A stretch of DNA of 38,385 nt from CAXQRU01 sp964226685 (GCA_964226685.1 CAXQRU010000003.1:1-38385), one strand, 5' to 3'. Shown: positions 8,654 through 16,527, numbered from the stretch's first letter. Numbers and translations: made by a program. The notes: generated from the sequence alone by a model not told the origin.

Positions 8654-9955
8654 TTAGCCTTTTTGCACATAATCTTCAGGACGTTGTTTAATGTCTTCGG
8701 TTTTTTTCTCCCGATAAGCACTATGGATGGCGTTGGCAAGGTGTTCTTCGGTATCTCTTCGCCGTTTTTCTTCCGCTAGCAGCCCTTCAACGCCTAAGTA
8801 GCGATCTCGATATTGAGTATTACCTTTTTCATCCATATACGCTTCGGTTTCGATACCGGCGGCTGCTCTTGATATGCGTTTTTGATTTTCTTCTAAATAA
8901 TCGTAGGCACCTTTTGATAGCATTAGCTTGAAGAAAATTGGGCCAGCTTCAATACAAAGCAATAACAGCATAATGGCATAAGGCACCAGCCCACCGATTT
9001 TGTGTGAGATTTGTATGCGCTTGAGTAGGCCATCGAGGTGTCTGGCCGATTGTTCGTTAGACGCTTTTTTGTTTTCTAGCTCTTCATTGAGTTCGGCCAG
9101 TTGCGCTTTGGTTTCATTGATTTCATCGATGATCAGTTGGTTTTTATTTTCAACTGCAGCTCGGTCGCGCTCTAGATCGGCTTCCATTCTGTCCAAATTT
9201 TCCTTTTTGTCTCTCCAGGCAGGGCCTCGACCAGGAATGCCAGCGCCACTTAAGCCTTCTGCTTCTAGCTCTAATTGTTTGCGTTGTTCATTAATCTCTA
9301 ATCGACGGGCCTCAATAATGCCTTCGTTTTTTTGGACTCGCCCTTGTAGTACATCGAGTTTTGCACGAATGTCCGCTCGTTGGTCAATAACCGCTTTTTC
9401 ACTTAAGTCGTTGAGTGTTTGTAAATATTGTTTTTGCTCGATTTCTAATTGCGCTTTAATTTCTGACTCTAGAATTTTAATTTCCAATGGCTTACTCAAG
9501 CAAAGCCCGATGATTAATGCCATCATGAGCCTGGGCAGCGAATTTAAAAATTCGGTTTTAGTAATCTTATCGGTGCCATCGCCCTTGCCGGTACTGGAAA
9601 CAATAAAACGATCCAGGTTGAAAATAATCAATGCCCAGCAAAGCCCGAAAAATACCGACAGGCTGGTGGTGAGTGGGTCCATGGTGCTGCCACCTAGTAC
9701 GGTGGTATCTTTGGGTGAGAAGACCGCATAAAACGCATAGGAGCCAGAGAAAAATGCCAGAAATCCTACGGATAAAACCACGCCGCCTAAGCCTTGATAT
9801 TTGACTCGATCTGATTGTGGGCAGCGCGCGAGCAGTTGTGCGTCGGCTCCCGCTGAGTACCATAAGAGCCTTGTGATCCATGAAACATCTTTCACGGTGC
9901 CATAGCGATAGCCATCGATTTCTGTCGGGTCGTGGTTCTCTGTTTTAGAGGTCAT
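8654..9955 (-). CDS. DUF4407 membrane/coiled-coil protein
   Basis: The start is ATG 9955, with AAGGAG six bases upstream; an upstream in-frame ATG at 10009 lies inside the previous gene. The 433-aa protein has three membrane segments (about 57-78, 95-113, 139-157), a long charged heptad-like coiled coil (about 160-312, rich in Glu/Lys/Arg) and a fourth membrane segment (322-342), followed by a charged tail. LDRFIVSS after segment 2 and the overall plan match the DUF4407 family. Function is unknown; the shape suggests a membrane scaffold or sensor. The ATG overlaps the stop of the upstream 157-aa gene (ATGA), so the two are probably translated together. Confidence 0.9.
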   Translation of the reverse strand: MTSKTENHDPTEIDGYRYGTVKDVSWITRLLWYSAGADAQLLARCPQSDRVKYQGLGGVVLSVGFLAFFSGSYAFYAVFSPKDTTVLGGSTMDPLTTSLSVFFGLCWALIIFNLDRFIVSSTGKGDGTDKITKTEFLNSLPRLMMALIIGLCLSKPLEIKILESEIKAQLEIEQKQYLQTLNDLSEKAVIDQRADIRAKLDVLQGRVQKNEGIIEARRLEINEQRKQLELEAEGLSGAGIPGRGPAWRDKKENLDRMEADLERDRAAVENKNQLIIDEINETKAQLAELNEELENKKASNEQSARHLDGLLKRIQISHKIGGLVPYAIMLLLLCIEAGPIFFKLMLSKGAYDYLEENQKRISRAAAGIETEAYMDEKGNTQYRDRYLGVEGLLAEEKRRRDTEEHLANAIHSAYREKKTEDIKQRPEDYVQKG

Positions 9956-10425
9956 GAAGTGCTCCTTTTCTTGGTAACGGTAAATAGAGGTGAATGAGTT
10001 TTTATGCATCCAGTCTTGGCTTGGATGCTTTGTTTTTTGATATCAATGTCCTGCGGTGCAATGCGCAGGCTGGAGTTGATTCGAACCGATTGAGGCTGAA
10101 TTCTGGCCTCGACGTTTGTTTTGATGCTGACAGATGCTCGAATCGAATCTTGTTTTAAGACAACATCCGATTGTTCGATGGCATAGGTTTTCCAATACAG
10201 CAGGCCTACAACTCGAATTTTATCAGCAGGCTTGGTGAGCCAAATGCTTCTCGTTCGATGGCCACAGGTGAAATAAGTGCGGTTGGCTACGCGAACAATA
10301 CCAAGGCCCGTGAGTATCACGGTCAGCAACCGTTGCTCGTGTCCACCCATGTGAACGCGGTGAGTTGTTGCTCGCAGTACGGCTGGGAATCCAAAAATGG
10401 AGCGCAGAAAATTCAGCGGTTTCAT
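9952..10425 (-). CDS. Small orphan protein between OmpA-like and DUF4407 genes
   Basis: This 157-aa protein overlaps both neighbours by the ATGA pattern: its ATG 10425 overlaps the stop of the OmpA-like gene, and its stop overlaps the DUF4407 start. A GGAG lies 7 nt before the ATG. It is basic, with no clear membrane helix. The second half alternates hydrophobic and polar residues (VSIKTNVEARIQPQSVRINS), a pattern typical of beta strands. I recognise no family. The perfect overlaps at both ends make it a genuine operon member and a likely stoichiometric partner of the two membrane proteins. Confidence 0.72.
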   Translation of the reverse strand: MKPLNFLRSIFGFPAVLRATTHRVHMGGHEQRLLTVILTGLGIVRVANRTYFTCGHRTRSIWLTKPADKIRVVGLLYWKTYAIEQSDVVLKQDSIRASVSIKTNVEARIQPQSVRINSSLRIAPQDIDIKKQSIQAKTGCIKTHSPLFTVTKKRSTS

Positions 10426-11822
10426 CGCGTCTCTCCAATGGGTTTGCCTTGGTCAAGGGGTCTGCTTTGGCCGATGGGCTTGCTTTGACACATCATCCAA
10501 AGTTCGACTCGGCGGTTAATATGTTGCTCATAAACGGGGGCATCGATGTCGGTTAGAGGAAATTGTTCTCCAAGCCCCTCGATCACCAATTGTTCTTGCT
10601 CGAGCGAGGTGTTTTCGATAAGCCAAAGCGCTACCTGCAGGGCCCTTTTTTCACTCAATAGTAGATTGTGCTCGCTGCTGCCATAGGTATCGGTATGACC
10701 CACCACTTTCAGTTTCAAATTCGGATCTTCCGCTTTGGAAAAAATATCCGCTAGCCGTTGTAATTGCACCAGTGCCTCAAGTTTAAGATTGGCTTGGTTA
10801 AAGTCAAAGAGGACGTCGGCGTCCAGAGAAATTGGGCGGCCACAAGATCGAAGGAATAGCTCCGGTTTGACGATCGCTTCGTCTATTTCGATGGCCTCGG
10901 GCGCTAAGCGGCTGATAAAAATTGGCTCATCGCCATCCAGTGTGATCGGTACGCCTTCCAGAGAACATTCGATTTTAATTTCCACTCGCCGATTGGGCGC
11001 TTGCTCGCTTGAGCTGCGATCTGCGGAAACCAAAAGCTGAGTTTCGCCTCGGCCTTCAACGCTGACTTGACGCGGGCTGATATGACCTTGGGCGATAAAC
11101 CAACTGGCGATCCGGTCTGCTCGCCTCTCGCTGAGCGCTTGATTGTACTGGTCGTCACCAAAAGCATCGGTATGGCCGATAAATCGAACGCGGTAAGCAT
11201 GGTTGCGAATGACTTCAAACTGTGGAGCCATAGCCGAGAGCGCGTCAAAGGCTTCGGGTTTTAGGGTGTCCTTGTTGGAGTCGAATAATAAATCGGCATC
11301 GATGCGAATCGGCGCTTCACAGATGGAAAGGCTCGAGTTTTTTGGCTCAGGAGTATCCCCCAGTTGTTCAGGCTCAGTGCCTATTGGGTTGGTATCAGGA
11401 GCGCTGTTAGAGGGCGATGATGGCGGCTGACAAAAGGATAAGCCCAGCCCCAGTCCAAGTAACGGCAGTAACCACCACCAGTTGAACCCCCAGGAGTGGG
11501 TCGCTTGCGCCCAGGCCAAACTTTTAATGTAGCCCTGTGATGGATCTTTGGGGTTGAATGGAGTGAGCGTGTATTGACGTAAAATGACATTGTTTAGGTA
11601 CATTTTCCGTCGTCGGCGAAACCAAGAGTTATTCTCAACGTTCACGTAAGCAAGCGTTTCGCCTGGGTGAAACAGCTCTTCTCCACCCGTTAATGTGGGT
11701 GGGCTCTCCGTTGCTTGTGCGAAGTTGAGTGTTCCATCGGCAATACGGACTTGACCATTTTCGGTGGTATAGCGGCCGGTAAATTGTCCAAATAGCCAGG
11801 GTTTGGGTTTTGTTGGCTCCAT
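10422..11822 (-). CDS. Membrane protein with two tandem OmpA-like peptidoglycan-binding domains
   Basis: The 466-aa protein has a cytoplasmic-looking N-terminal region (1-110), one membrane segment (112-131, WWWLLPLLGLGLGLSF), a Pro/Ser-rich linker and two OmpA C-terminal-like domains. These span about 168-286 and 327-445. Each shows the GHTD ... LSxxRA ... NRRVE pattern that binds peptidoglycan. Each is bracketed by one Cys at its start and one at its end (C168/C286 and C327/C445), so each may be closed by a disulfide. The C-terminus has a hexapeptide-like tail, [S/G][K/R]P[I/L][G/D][Q/E] three times. The protein should tie the inner membrane to the cell wall. It is the first gene of the minus-strand operon. 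Confidence 0.9.
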   Translation of the reverse strand: MEPTKPKPWLFGQFTGRYTTENGQVRIADGTLNFAQATESPPTLTGGEELFHPGETLAYVNVENNSWFRRRRKMYLNNVILRQYTLTPFNPKDPSQGYIKSLAWAQATHSWGFNWWWLLPLLGLGLGLSFCQPPSSPSNSAPDTNPIGTEPEQLGDTPEPKNSSLSICEAPIRIDADLLFDSNKDTLKPEAFDALSAMAPQFEVIRNHAYRVRFIGHTDAFGDDQYNQALSERRADRIASWFIAQGHISPRQVSVEGRGETQLLVSADRSSSEQAPNRRVEIKIECSLEGVPITLDGDEPIFISRLAPEAIEIDEAIVKPELFLRSCGRPISLDADVLFDFNQANLKLEALVQLQRLADIFSKAEDPNLKLKVVGHTDTYGSSEHNLLLSEKRALQVALWLIENTSLEQEQLVIEGLGEQFPLTDIDAPVYEQHINRRVELWMMCQSKPIGQSRPLDQGKPIGETR

Positions 11823-11857
11823 CCGTCAAGCTCTGCATCGATGGTTAAAAGGCGTGC

Positions 11858-11863
11858 ATTATA
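11858..11863 (-). promoter_or_regulatory. Candidate -10 element of the OmpA/DUF4407/kptA operon
   Basis: On the minus strand these bases read TATAAT, a perfect sigma-70 -10 hexamer, placed about 35 nt before the ATG at 11822. The region 16-18 bp further upstream has no good TTGACA match, so the -35 is weak or the promoter needs an activator. The same 175-nt spacer carries the heat-shock promoter for hslV on the other strand. Confidence 0.5.
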
Positions 11864-11933
11864 AAACAAAATTCTTGCTATTGGTGCAGGTTTTGGTTTT
11901 TTGTGTGATCTTGTTGCCTTTCTAATAAAGGCG

Positions 11934-11960
11934 CTTGATTTAGACGGGGTTGCCCCAACA
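11934..11960 (+). promoter_or_regulatory. Sigma-32 (heat-shock) promoter of hslVU
   Basis: CTTGATT at 11934-11940 and CCCCAACA at 11953-11960, with 12 bp between them, match the sigma-32 consensus (CTTGAAA, about 11-16 bp, CCCCATNT) in both boxes. Transcription would begin near 11966, about 30 nt before the hslV GTG. This agrees with the known heat-shock control of hslVU in gammaproteobacteria. Confidence 0.8.
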
Positions 11961-11997
11961 TTCAAGGCCATTATCGTAATCAATTTAAGGAATCATT

Positions 11998-12537
11998 GTG
12001 GAGCAATATCGCGGTACGACTATTGTCTCGGTTCGTCGAAATAACCAGGTGGTTATTGGAGGAGACGGCCAGGTATCACTGGGTAACACCATTATGAAAG
12101 GCAACGCTCGCAAGGTGCGACGTCTTTATAACAATCAAGTGCTTGCTGGCTTTGCTGGTGGCACGGCTGATGCCTTTACTCTGTTTGAACGGTTTGAGGC
12201 CAAACTGGAAAGCCATAATGGCCAGCTAGTGAGAGCCGCTGTGGAGCTGGCTAAAGATTGGCGCACGGAACGCAGCCTGCGTCGCCTTGAGGCTTTGTTG
12301 GCGGTGGCCAATCACGAGGCCTCCTTGATCATTACCGGTAATGGCGATGTCATTCAGCCAGAAGATGATCTTATCGCGATTGGCTCGGGTGGCCCTTTTG
12401 CGCAATCGGCGGCTCGCGCGCTGATTGATAACACTGAGTTAAGCGCTCGTGAGATTACTGAGAAAGCCCTCAATATTGCCGGTGATGTATGTATTTACAC
12501 CAACCATCATTTGACCATTGAAGAATTGACTTGCTAG
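11998..12537 (+). CDS. hslV: ATP-dependent protease peptidase subunit HslV
   Basis: The start is GTG 11998, with AAGGA at 11987-11991. The 179-aa protein is the threonine-protease subunit of the HslVU (ClpYQ) complex, a double hexamer that degrades unfolded and regulatory proteins in the cytoplasm. The family sequence TTIVSVRR, VVIGGDGQVSLGNTIMKGNARKVRRLY and FAGGTADAFTLFERFE is present. The usual N-terminal MTT is replaced by MEQYRGTT, so Thr7 should be the nucleophile after removal of a six-residue propeptide. The gene is followed after 10 nt by hslU and is driven by a sigma-32 promoter. Confidence 0.97.
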   Translation: MEQYRGTTIVSVRRNNQVVIGGDGQVSLGNTIMKGNARKVRRLYNNQVLAGFAGGTADAFTLFERFEAKLESHNGQLVRAAVELAKDWRTERSLRRLEALLAVANHEASLIITGNGDVIQPEDDLIAIGSGGPFAQSAARALIDNTELSAREITEKALNIAGDVCIYTNHHLTIEELTC

Positions 12538-12547
12538 AGGATTTAAA

Positions 12548-13864
12548 ATGTCTGCTATGACCCCAAGGGAAATTGTCCACGAATTAGATCGCCACATCGT
12601 AGGCCAGGAAAAAGCCAAGCGCGCCGTGGCCATTGCTTTGCGTAACCGCTGGCGTCGTATGCAGCTCGATGAGGAGTTGCGCCCAGAGGTAACGCCTAAG
12701 AATATTTTGATGATTGGCCCAACCGGTGTTGGTAAAACTGAGATTGCTCGTCGCTTAGCTAAATTAGCAAACGCGCCGTTTATAAAAGTAGAGGCGACTA
12801 AGTTCACGGAAGTGGGCTATGTTGGTCGCGATGTTGAGTCGATTGTGCGCGATTTGGTGGATATGTCGGTTAAAATGTATCGCGAACAAGAAATGGAAAA
12901 AGTGCGTCATCGAGCCGAAGAGGGTGCGGAAGAGCGCGTGCTGGATGCTTTGCTACCCAAGGCTCGGGGAGAACTCTCAGAGACTGAAAATAGTACTCGC
13001 CAGATTTTTAGGAAGAAATTCCGCCAAGGTGAGCTGGATGATAAAGAAATCGAGATTGAGCTAAGAGCGGCTCCCGTTGGTGTTGAAATTATGGCTCCTC
13101 CCGGTATGGAGGATATGACCAGCCAGTTGCAAAATATGTTTTCCTCTATGGGTTCTACCAAAACCAAACGCGTGAAGCTGCCCATTAGGCAAGCTTTCAA
13201 GCAATTGGTGGATGAAGAGGCGGCAAAATTGGTCAATCAAGAGGAGGTGAAAACGAAGGCGATTGAGGCGGCAGAGCAGAATGGAATCGTGTTCATCGAT
13301 GAGATTGATAAAGTCGCTAAGAGTTCCCACACCAGTGGCGGCGATGTCTCTCGAGAGGGGGTTCAGCGTGACTTGCTGCCTTTGATCGAGGGCTGCACTG
13401 TCAGTACCAAGCATGGCATGATCAAAACCGATCATATTTTGTTTATCGCTTCTGGGGCTTTTCATCTAACCAAACCGTCGGATTTGATTCCCGAGCTTCA
13501 GGGTCGATTGCCAATTCGAGTCGAGTTAGAAGCGCTGACGCCGAACGACTTCCAGCGCATTTTGACTGAGCCAAGAGCTTCTCTTACCAAGCAGCAAATT
13601 GCATTGATGGCAACGGAGTCCGTGTCTATCGAGTTTACTGATGATGGCATTGCCAAAATGGCTGAGATTGCCTGGGAAGTGAATGAGCGCACCGAAAATA
13701 TTGGTGCGAGACGTTTACAAACGGTCATGGAGCGGTTGCTTGATGAGGTTTCCTTCGACAGTGACTCCAACGCCGGTAAAACCGTTGTGGTTGATGCGCA
13801 ATACGTCGATAAATATCTGGGCGATTTGGCTAAGAACCAAGATCTCAGCCGCTTTATCCTCTAA
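12548..13864 (+). CDS. hslU: HslU ATPase, unfoldase subunit of HslVU
   Basis: This 438-aa AAA+ unfoldase feeds substrates into HslV. Walker A GPTGVGKT lies at residues 57-64 and Walker B (IVFIDEID) near 247-254. The intermediate I-domain follows Walker A (about 105-235), and the C-terminus ends DLSRFIL, the conserved tail that inserts between HslV subunits to activate them. ATG 12548 is preceded by AGAGGA. Length matches other gammaproteobacterial HslU proteins. The stop TAA overlaps the ATG of the next gene (TAATG), so the DUF971 gene is translated from the same message. Confidence 0.98.
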   Translation: MSAMTPREIVHELDRHIVGQEKAKRAVAIALRNRWRRMQLDEELRPEVTPKNILMIGPTGVGKTEIARRLAKLANAPFIKVEATKFTEVGYVGRDVESIVRDLVDMSVKMYREQEMEKVRHRAEEGAEERVLDALLPKARGELSETENSTRQIFRKKFRQGELDDKEIEIELRAAPVGVEIMAPPGMEDMTSQLQNMFSSMGSTKTKRVKLPIRQAFKQLVDEEAAKLVNQEEVKTKAIEAAEQNGIVFIDEIDKVAKSSHTSGGDVSREGVQRDLLPLIEGCTVSTKHGMIKTDHILFIASGAFHLTKPSDLIPELQGRLPIRVELEALTPNDFQRILTEPRASLTKQQIALMATESVSIEFTDDGIAKMAEIAWEVNERTENIGARRLQTVMERLLDEVSFDSDSNAGKTVVVDAQYVDKYLGDLAKNQDLSRFIL

Positions 13865-14238
13865 TGACAGAGCCGGAAGCGATTGCCTGGCATCGCCAAT
13901 CCAACACGCTTGAGTTAGTGTTCGATGGCGATGCGCATCACTTGAGCGCCGAGTTTTTGCGTGTTCATTCCCCCTCAGCCGAAGTGAAAGGGCATCATGG
14001 TCAAGGCGGCAGCTTGCCCTTTGGAAAGTCTCAGGTGAAGCTCATTGAGGTAAAGCCTATCGGTCATTATGCCTTGTCCTTGGCGTTTGATGATGGTCAT
14101 AATTCTGGCATCTATAGCTGGTATTATCTCAAGGATTTGTGTGATCATCATGAGCGTTATTGGCAAGAGTATCTCAATGCCTTGCACCAAGAAGGCTTAA
14201 GTCGCGAGGCTGGTGTGCAGGTAATTCAAATTAAGTGA
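13864..14238 (+). CDS. DUF971 (gamma-butyrobetaine hydroxylase-like N-terminal domain) protein
   Basis: The 124-aa protein consists of one DUF971 domain: LELVFDGDAHHLSAEFLRVHSPSAE early, then FDDGHNSGIYSWYYLKDLC, the family signature. The domain also forms the N-terminus of gamma-butyrobetaine hydroxylases, where it binds zinc; free-standing forms are often found beside hslVU or iron-sulfur genes and their role is unsettled. The ATG overlaps the hslU stop by one base, implying tight co-expression under the heat-shock promoter. Confidence 0.92.
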   Translation: MTEPEAIAWHRQSNTLELVFDGDAHHLSAEFLRVHSPSAEVKGHHGQGGSLPFGKSQVKLIEVKPIGHYALSLAFDDGHNSGIYSWYYLKDLCDHHERYWQEYLNALHQEGLSREAGVQVIQIK

Positions 14239-14256
14239 CGTCAGATGGGAGTATGT

Positions 14257-14622
14257 ATGTCAGCATTTAGACCCAATGTACCGTTTTTCGAGCGATTAAT
14301 AAAAGCCACTGGCTATTCTTGTGCCGGGCTTAGAGCTGCTTTTAAATACGAGCAATCATTTCGACAAGAAGCCATTGCCTTGTTGATCATTGTACCTTTG
14401 GCCATCTGGCTTGGCGATAGTGCAGGTGAGATCGTGTTGTTGATCGGTTCGTGGTTATGGGTCATGGTTGTCGAGCTTTTAAATTCAGCGGTTGAAGCGG
14501 TGGTTGATCGTATTGGCCCTGAACATCATGAGCTTTCTGGGCGGGCTAAGGATGTTGGGTCGGCGGCTGTATTGCTGAGTATGATTGCGACCGCTGCGGT
14601 TTGGTTGGTGGTGTTGTTGTAG
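14257..14622 (+). CDS. dgkA: Diacylglycerol kinase, prokaryotic DgkA type
   Basis: I chose ATG 14257, with GGGAG five bases upstream, rather than ATG 14245. It gives 121 aa, close to the 122 aa of the E. coli enzyme. DgkA is a small trimeric inner-membrane kinase that turns diacylglycerol, mostly left over from membrane-derived oligosaccharide or lipid turnover, into phosphatidic acid. Three membrane helices are visible (about 38-52, 57-74, 100-121), with the family motif ELLNSAVEAVVDRI at 73-86 and the amphipathic N-terminal helix before them. It follows the DUF971 gene after 18 nt and is probably part of the same transcript. Confidence 0.96.
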   Translation: MSAFRPNVPFFERLIKATGYSCAGLRAAFKYEQSFRQEAIALLIIVPLAIWLGDSAGEIVLLIGSWLWVMVVELLNSAVEAVVDRIGPEHHELSGRAKDVGSAAVLLSMIATAAVWLVVLL

Positions 14623-14653
14623 CGAGTACGCAAATTATTAGTCGAGGCGGTCA

Positions 14654-15052
14654 TTGAGGTTGGGTCAAGCTGAAATGAATCCAGCATTGATTGTTTTTCT
14701 GCTCCTTTTTCTTTTCTCTTGTGATTCAGGCCAAGAATGGAGAGATGAGCCGTATCAAGTAATATGGGTTGATACGGGTAATAATCGGACGTTAAATTAC
14801 GAAATAGATGATAATTTATCTATTCAAAGAGTCGAGGCCGAAGTGATTGCCGTGGGTAGTGATCAGAAATATGTGGTGGCTAAACAGCGTTTAATAGGTA
14901 ATGAAGACATTTGGTATTTTTATATTGAACGAGATAAAGATCAGATGTATTTAAATAGCGATGAGATTACCCAGGGGCCATTTTCTGAGTCCAGGTATCA
15001 GCAGCTAAAGCAAGAGTTGAGTCTCCCAGGCTTTAGTAAAGAATTTTATTGA
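14654..15052 (+). CDS. Small lipoprotein of unknown function
   Basis: TTG 14654 is preferred because GAGG lies six bases upstream and it supplies a positive N-region (MRLGQAEMNP); ATG 14675 is the alternative. The hydrophobic core ALIVFLLLFLF is followed by SC, a lipobox with the lipidated cysteine at about residue 23. The mature ~110 residues are acidic and contain several Tyr/Trp residues (WYFYIERDKDQMYL). I do not recognise a family. It should be anchored to the inner or outer membrane. The residue after the cysteine is Asp, which in enterobacteria signals inner-membrane retention. It lies 31 nt after dgkA. Confidence 0.75.
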   Translation: MRLGQAEMNPALIVFLLLFLFSCDSGQEWRDEPYQVIWVDTGNNRTLNYEIDDNLSIQRVEAEVIAVGSDQKYVVAKQRLIGNEDIWYFYIERDKDQMYLNSDEITQGPFSESRYQQLKQELSLPGFSKEFY

Positions 15053-15058
15053 GTCAAG

Positions 15059-15451
15059 CTACTGCAATGTATTCTTAATCGGCGGTGGGTCCTGCACATC
15101 GTATTCGCTCGCGTACTCATCAAAATACTCTTCCGGTAAGCGGTTTTGCTCTTCTTCTTCGACTGTGTGCAGATAATACCAAGTGCTCATAAGCCCTATG
15201 CAAAAAAGACTGATGATCAAAAAAAATTGTTGGTTTCTAAAACGTTTTTCCTTATCAATCTCACGCTTGTTATCTGGGTTTTCTGACCGTTCAGGCAGTG
15301 CAATGCCGCGCTCGGTGAGGAGTTCTGCCAGTGCGCGATAGGCGGCAGCGCTCAGATCAGAGCGCTGATATTTTGTTGTCAGAGTCTCGTTATCTTGTTG
15401 CTGGTAGCGAGATTTGATCGCGTCAAAATATTCTTGGGTCTCTGTGGTCAT
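15059..15451 (-). CDS. Small single-pass membrane protein of unknown function
   Basis: The 130-aa protein has an N-terminal soluble part (YFDAIKSRYQQQDNETLTTKY, then AAYRALAELLTERGI), one membrane helix near residues 76-94 (FFLIISLFCIGLMSTWYYL) and an acidic C-terminal tail. The N-terminal part resembles short membrane-protein domains in which helices judge 'number of copies' or assembly state, but I cannot name a family. Its ATG 15451 overlaps the stop of the deacetylase gene (ATGA), so the two are translated together and may serve the same process. Confidence 0.72.
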   Translation of the reverse strand: MTTETQEYFDAIKSRYQQQDNETLTTKYQRSDLSAAAYRALAELLTERGIALPERSENPDNKREIDKEKRFRNQQFFLIISLFCIGLMSTWYYLHTVEEEEQNRLPEEYFDEYASEYDVQDPPPIKNTLQ

Positions 15452-16473
15452 GAACGTTTTCTTTTTAACAAATAACGGCTAACAAAAAATAGCAATTGCG
15501 ATTTGGATTCTACACTTGGAAAAGCCAATCGATCAATTAGCATTAAATCGGTGGGTGGGCGGTTGACGACTTCTCGAGTGGTCACAGCCGTTTCGAAGCC
15601 TGCTTGCTCAACACTGTTGCGGGCATCCTCATTAAACGCGCCAACAGGGTAGCAAAAGTGTTTGCAGGCTTGGCCAGTCAATAGTTCCAAATAGGTTTTA
15701 GATTCATTGATTTCTTTGTCTATGACTGAGCGATCCAGTTCATCTAAGCGCAAGTGCTCAACCGTGTGACAACCAATAGCGATATCTTCAGGTAAAGATT
15801 TGACCTCATCGGGTGTCAGGATTTTAAAATAAGGGTTTTGTCTGACTTCTTCATTAAGCAGTGTGCCGTCAGGGTCTAACTGTTGTTTGACGTTTTCCAG
15901 TTCTTTGACTAACTCGCGCTCGTCCGGCCTTAATGTTCTCAGTGTTTGTCTAAAATATTTGTAGTCTTTGCCCAGTTGTTTGCGAGTGCTTTTGTCAAAC
16001 GTAAATGTGGTATCGTCCACTTTAATGCTAAAGGTGTTGGTCGCTTGAGCCTGTAGTAAAAAGTCGATTTCATCAATCCAAAATAGTTTTTTATCCAGAA
16101 AGCCGGTTGCAAAGTAGATGATCATGGGGGCGTTGTGACTTGCCAATACTGGATAGGCGTGAGTGATGTTGTTGCTGTAGCCATCGTCAAAAGTAAAGGC
16201 GACTCCAGGCTTTTTGGGTTTGCTATTGCCCGATAGCCTTGCCTTGACTTCATCCATATCAATAAAATCGACGTAAGGTGCGAGCGCTTTGATGGCGATG
16301 TCGAGTTCTCGGGTATTTGAGCGTTTCCAAAGGGGCTTGCAGGGGCTATTGCGCTCAACCTCATCATCGACCACGCCATGCAACATAAATACGATCACCG
16401 CATCCTTGTTGAGAGAAAATAGCAGGCGAAACAAGCCTAATTTGTCGCAGATCAGTTGCAGTATTTTTTTCAT
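15448..16473 (-). CDS. Polysaccharide deacetylase (NodB-fold) family protein
   Basis: The 341-aa protein carries the NodB deacetylase motifs: VAFTFDDGYS (Asp96/Asp97), CHTVEH (His236, His240, metal ligands) and FCYPVGAF. Enzymes of this family remove acetyl groups from N-acetylglucosamine polymers or O-antigen-type glycans using a metal ion. Here the fold carries a long insert between motif 1 and motif 2 (about 130-215), common in surface-polysaccharide members. There is no signal peptide, so it may act in the cytoplasm on lipid-linked sugars, or be exported some other way. The ATG 16473 has no clear Shine-Dalgarno. It precedes, and overlaps, the small membrane-protein gene. Confidence 0.9.
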   Translation of the reverse strand: MKKILQLICDKLGLFRLLFSLNKDAVIVFMLHGVVDDEVERNSPCKPLWKRSNTRELDIAIKALAPYVDFIDMDEVKARLSGNSKPKKPGVAFTFDDGYSNNITHAYPVLASHNAPMIIYFATGFLDKKLFWIDEIDFLLQAQATNTFSIKVDDTTFTFDKSTRKQLGKDYKYFRQTLRTLRPDERELVKELENVKQQLDPDGTLLNEEVRQNPYFKILTPDEVKSLPEDIAIGCHTVEHLRLDELDRSVIDKEINESKTYLELLTGQACKHFCYPVGAFNEDARNSVEQAGFETAVTTREVVNRPPTDLMLIDRLAFPSVESKSQLLFFVSRYLLKRKRS

Positions 16474-16527
16474 AGTGAACTCTGAGTCGAAAATTGTCGC
16501 AATTGTATCAGGTATTTCACTAAAAAT

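Noticed and set aside
9000..9731. 243-aa open frame on the plus strand
   Set aside because: It is antisense to the DUF4407 coiled coil and its Ser/Arg/Leu-rich composition is the mirror of charged coiled-coil codons.
6548..11822. Zorya-type anti-phage system
   Set aside because: No ZorA/MotA-family, ZorC, ZorD or ZorE gene can be recognised; only the general plan (OmpA domain plus membrane coiled coil) is shared, so it is kept as an analogy only.
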